A stretch of 43,067 nt of DNA from Oscillospiraceae bacterium (GTDB taxonomy: Bacteria; Bacillota; Clostridia; Oscillospirales; Ruminococcaceae). Position 1 is the first letter of the stretch. Every line of letters begins with the position of its first letter. The notes below the pieces were generated by a model that saw nothing but the letters and a program-made list of their open reading frames with translations, was not told where the DNA came from and did no database searches. Of this stretch, positions 40,478 to 43,067 are shown in pieces. The translations under genes were made by a program, and so were the position numbers. The stretch is from the NCBI GenBank assembly GCA_017439985.1, contig JAFSIC010000006.1:1-43067 (forward strand), read 5' to 3'.

Positions 40478-41233
40478 TTATGCGTTTGGAGCACCGAACA
40501 GATGGTTCAGGAAGTATGGCATCTGTACTTTCCACCATGGCCAGTCATGATTGACATCGTGACCCCAGTAATCGAACCAGCCTTTGATGCCTTTATCTGC
40601 AAAAATTTTCTGCAGAGTGCGGGTGCTGTCCAGCATCACATCTTCCCAAGCGCCCTGACCAACACAAACAATGATGTTACTGTTGTTATACTCATTGATA
40701 TAGAAGTGGTCATTTGGCAGGTTTGGCAGGAAGTCATTTGGAGAGTTGTTGTACAGGGTTTCATCCATGTAACCGCCAAAGAATTCGCTTGCATGGTACA
40801 CGCCGCTGAGTGCAACAACGGTGTCGAAGATATCCGGGCGGCGCAGGAAGAAGTTCACGCTGTGGGTCGCACCCATGCTGCAGCCGGTACACATCATTTT
40901 TTCACCGGTGCCGTTGATCTCGCGAACCAGCGGAACGAATTCGTCCACTACATAATGATACCATTTTTCCTGCATCTGTGCGCGGTAAGCACCATCTCCG
41001 TACTTGTCGGACCAGCTTTCCCTATCGATGCTGTCCACACAGAACAGCTGGATTTTTCCCGCTTCGATCCATGGACCCATCACTTCGTCATGCATACGGT
41101 TGCCTTCCCAGTCATAGAAATGGCCATCCTGGCATGGGAACACCACGCAAGGTTTGCCTCCGTGACCGTACACATTGAACTCCATGTCACGGTTCAGATT
41201 ATAGCTGTATGTTTTGAAATACTGCTTTTGCAT
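40478..41233 (-). CDS. Alpha/beta hydrolase (esterase D/PF00756-like)
   Basis: 251 residues. Nucleophile Ser119 in GCSMGATHSVNFFL; catalytic His in WGHDVNHDWPWW near residue 230. The opening (YNLNRDMEFNVYGHGGKPCVVFPCQDG) matches esterase-type hydrolases rather than lipases. No signal peptide, so intracellular. It follows the ATP-grasp gene by 25 bases and probably shares its transcript; the pair suggests a pathway that makes an amide or ester bond and cuts or activates an acyl group. The substrate is unknown. Confidence 0.88.
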   Translation of the reverse strand: MQKQYFKTYSYNLNRDMEFNVYGHGGKPCVVFPCQDGHFYDWEGNRMHDEVMGPWIEAGKIQLFCVDSIDRESWSDKYGDGAYRAQMQEKWYHYVVDEFVPLVREINGTGEKMMCTGCSMGATHSVNFFLRRPDIFDTVVALSGVYHASEFFGGYMDETLYNNSPNDFLPNLPNDHFYINEYNNSNIIVCVGQGAWEDVMLDSTRTLQKIFADKGIKGWFDYWGHDVNHDWPWWKVQMPYFLNHLFGAPNA

Positions 41234-41258
41234 TGTCGATCCCTCTCAATTTCCTTAT

Positions 41259-42452
41259 TTATGCCAGACCCAGAACGAAGTCATTGTATTCCCACAATTC
41301 TTCTTCCGTGTCCAATTTTGCTGTGTACATTTCATTGCCCATAGCACCGGAAAGAATTTCCGGCATACGTTCACGCATCACGATACGATCGCCGTATTTT
41401 GCCCAGATCTCTTCCTCGCTGTGACGATAGTTTTTGCCGTCGCGGCGTGCGCAGTAAGCTGCGAAGTAGTGCTGCTTATTCAGATCCACATAGGTTTTTC
41501 CGAAAGCAACCATATCCGCCCAGATCTGATACACGTCCACACTATTGGCATAGTTGATCATATCCGGTGTATAGCCGCCCGGTGCGCGCATATTTACTTC
41601 CAGTGCAACGATATCACCAACCTCACCCAAGCCTTTTTTCGCTTTGGTCAGGCGGAAGAACTCCAGATGGAAGAAGCGATTTCTCGCATTGAACGCCTTC
41701 AGAACTCGTTCTCCGCAGTCACGCAGAACAGGAGAAACCTCCTTCACCGTGTGATAAGCCAGATGGTCGTTGGTATTCACGATATCCATAATGGACGGCG
41801 GGAATTCATTGGACGTTGCGAAGATGACCTCTGCATCGTTACCGGAAATACCATCAAAGGATACAATGGTACCCTCAATAAATTCTTCCATAATATACTG
41901 AATATTTGGCAGTTCATTGTAAAATGCATGGACATCCTCTTCGCATTTCAGCTTGTAGGTTTTTGCCGCACCTACACCGATATCCGGCTTCACAATAACA
42001 GGATACCCTACTTCTGCAATAAAGGCAAGACCTTCCTCCCGATTTGCATTGACCATGTGGTGGCGCGCTACAGGAATATTTGCTTTTTTGTAGGAAGATT
42101 TCATGGCAGATTTGCTCTTGAATGAGCCGATTTCTTCCGCTTTCATGCCGGTGGTGATATTAAAATCGGTACGGATCTTTGCATCCAGTTCCAGCCAATA
42201 TTCATTGTTTGATTCGACCCAATCGATTTTGCCGTACTTATGGGTGAAGTAACCGATAGCACGGATTACTTCGTCATAATTCTCCAGATTATCGACTTTG
42301 TAGTATTCAGTCAAGCAGTTTTTCAGCTCCCAAGGCAGAGCATCGTAAGGGGTATCGGCCAGACCCAGCACGTTGACGCCATTCTTTTTCAGGCGGTCGC
42401 AGAAATTCCAATAACTTTTCGGGAAATGTGGTGAAATAAATACAAAGTTCAT
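41259..42452 (-). CDS. ATP-grasp ligase
   Basis: 397 residues. N-terminal pre-ATP-grasp domain (MNFVFISPHFPKSYWNFCDRL), then the ATP-grasp core with FIAEVGYPVIVKPDIGVGA (substrate/ATP loop), IMEEFIEGTIVSFDG, and the metal-binding ALEVNMRAPGGYTPDM near the C-terminus. Such enzymes join a carboxylate to an amine or thiol with ATP. It is first in an operon with the hydrolase at 40478. The substrate is unknown; not one of the purine, D-Ala-D-Ala or biotin enzymes I recognise. Confidence 0.88.
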   Translation of the reverse strand: MNFVFISPHFPKSYWNFCDRLKKNGVNVLGLADTPYDALPWELKNCLTEYYKVDNLENYDEVIRAIGYFTHKYGKIDWVESNNEYWLELDAKIRTDFNITTGMKAEEIGSFKSKSAMKSSYKKANIPVARHHMVNANREEGLAFIAEVGYPVIVKPDIGVGAAKTYKLKCEEDVHAFYNELPNIQYIMEEFIEGTIVSFDGISGNDAEVIFATSNEFPPSIMDIVNTNDHLAYHTVKEVSPVLRDCGERVLKAFNARNRFFHLEFFRLTKAKKGLGEVGDIVALEVNMRAPGGYTPDMINYANSVDVYQIWADMVAFGKTYVDLNKQHYFAAYCARRDGKNYRHSEEEIWAKYGDRIVMRERMPEILSGAMGNEMYTAKLDTEEELWEYNDFVLGLA

Positions 42453-42498
42453 ACCGAAGCCTCCATCTCTATTCTTTTACGCATTTCAGCGCTAAAGC

Positions 42499-42540
42499 AG
42501 TCCTATCTGAAAAAAGTCCCGCCTTTCAGGTAGGACTTTT
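42499..42540 (-). promoter_or_regulatory. Competing hairpins at the 5' end of the ATP-grasp transcript
   Basis: On the minus strand the transcript would begin near 42538 with AAAAGTCC, which pairs with GGACTTTT (terminator-like, T-run at 42511-42516). The same 5' arm can pair instead with TCAGATAGGACT (42499-42510), a 12-base stem with one mismatch. The second partner is downstream of the T-run, so it is not a textbook antiterminator. Confidence 0.45.
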
Positions 42541-42544
42541 GTCA

Positions 42545-42573
42545 AGTATACCACTTTTCTTTTGCTTTGTGAA
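42545..42573 (-). promoter_or_regulatory. Promoter of the ATP-grasp operon
   Basis: Minus strand TTCACA (42568-42573), 17 bases, TATACT (42545-42550) with upstream TGG. Confidence 0.7.
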
Positions 42574-42673
42574 GTGTTTTTTGTACCCATTTATAGTATA
42601 ACGTAAAAAAGAGGCAATTTTGGACACTGTAAAACAACAAAACTTTCCTTCTTCTTTTTGTAAACTCTGAATA

Positions 42674-42702
42674 TTGTATTTAGCTCCTGAATCAGTTATT
42701 AT
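42674..42702 (+). promoter_or_regulatory. Promoter of the secreted-protein gene at the right edge
   Basis: TTGTAT (42674-42679), 17 bases, TATTAT (42697-42702). Confidence 0.65.
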
Positions 42703-42706
42703 AAAA

Positions 42707-42722
42707 TTACCAAATTTGGTAA
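42707..42722. promoter_or_regulatory. 16-bp perfect palindrome, operator-like
   Basis: TTACCAAATTTGGTAA, four bases after the -10 box at 42697-42702, at the expected transcription start. A repressor site is likely. Confidence 0.6.
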
Positions 42723-42756
42723 AATCAATCCATTTCAAAGAAAGGTGCGTGAATCG

Positions 42757-43067
42757 ATGAACAAAACCATTGTAAAAGTCTTTGCTCTGCTGCTTGTTGT
42801 TGTCCTGCTCGCCGTACCTGTCTTTGCCGGCGGTGACCAGCCAAATCTGCCGGAGGAGCATGAACAGGAAGCTGTTTTAACAGAAAACGCAGAAGGTCAA
42901 GCCCATGTGGCTGTGTGTGACCACTGTCTAAAAGGTTATATGCAGTACTTGCGAACCGATTATGGTAACGAGTACTTTATTGGAACGATCCCTTATTGCC
43001 ATGACACCGGCGCTACCGACCATAGTGACAAAGTATATACCTATTCTATAACTAAAGTGTACCAGTG
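42757..43067 (+). CDS. Secreted Cys/His-containing protein, 3' end outside the window
   Basis: Open from ATG at 42757 (AAAGGTG upstream) to the window edge, 103 codons. Signal peptide with hydrophobic core VFALLLVVVLLAVPVFA, cleaved probably after VFA. The mature part is acidic then has Cys-x-x-Cys in VAVCDHCLKGYMQY and a Cys-His at PYCHDTGATDH, which could bind a metal. No family recognised. Its promoter contains a palindromic operator. Confidence 0.7.
   Translation, partial: MNKTIVKVFALLLVVVLLAVPVFAGGDQPNLPEEHEQEAVLTENAEGQAHVAVCDHCLKGYMQYLRTDYGNEYFIGTIPYCHDTGATDHSDKVYTYSITKVYQ

Noticed and set aside
1-43067. CRISPR array or rRNA gene
   Set aside because: No regularly spaced repeats or rRNA-like stretches were seen on either strand.

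Overview
The window looks like chromosome from a spore-forming, Gram-positive anaerobe of the class Clostridia, probably a gut member. The evidence is a small acid-soluble spore protein gene, strong AGGAGG ribosome binding sites, GTG and TTG starts, a dnaG-rpoD operon, a YtrA-type GntR/ABC operon, a RelQ-type small alarmone synthetase and diaminopropionate ammonia-lyase. The species cannot be read from the sequence. Host genes prefer C-ending codons, while a block at about 26.5-32.4 kb is visibly more AT-rich and is a mobile element.

Layout. 0-7.3 kb, mostly minus strand: the first codons of a probable MBOAT acyltransferase, a small unknown gene, then an operon read leftwards (dnaG, rpoD, an Rrf2 Fe-S regulator), a YigZ/IMPACT protein, rpmE, a YitT membrane protein and a YifB/ComM ATPase. 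7.5-14.6 kb, plus strand: a phosphohexomutase, a CorA Mg2+ channel behind a leader peptide, murA, a WalJ/YycJ-like metallo-hydrolase, rlmH and a PRPP synthetase. 14.7-18.6 kb, minus: a GntR/ATPase/permease ABC operon with a recognisable operator. 18.7-26.1 kb: patatin lipase, GNAT, an EF-G paralogue, an orphan cobalamin-type binding lipoprotein, a permuted NlpC/P60 hydrolase, SASP, an unknown gene and thioredoxin.

26.3-32.6 kb: tRNA-Gln(CTG) and tRNA-Pro(CGG), with a 5,842-bp integrative element inserted in the tRNA-Pro gene. It carries a tyrosine integrase, a GIY-YIG protein, a winged-helix protein, two small coupled genes, an S41-type lipoprotein and a serine recombinase. It is bounded by an exceptionally long direct repeat of 253 bp with one mismatch. 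The right copy ends inside a second integrase start, the remnant of another, nearly identical element.

32.6-43.1 kb: an MFS transporter followed by a leader ORF, an attenuator-like structure and a GNAT gene; a beta-lactamase-fold hydrolase; an acetate-type YaaH transporter; diaminopropionate ammonia-lyase; a small membrane protein; a Nudix hydrolase; a small alarmone synthetase; a tandem pair of LysR genes of which the first is only a DNA-binding domain; an ATP-grasp ligase with an alpha/beta hydrolase; and the start of a secreted Cys-containing protein that runs off the edge.

The most interesting signals are regulatory RNA. The first is the corA leader: a 21-codon ORF beginning M-N-P-D-P, like the Mg2+-sensing MgtL peptides of enterobacteria, whose codons take part in mutually exclusive hairpins. 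The second is the leader of the GNAT gene at 34.06 kb, with a short ORF, an antiterminator, an intrinsic terminator and an outer stem reaching the Shine-Dalgarno. Both are read from the sequence only and have not been tested.
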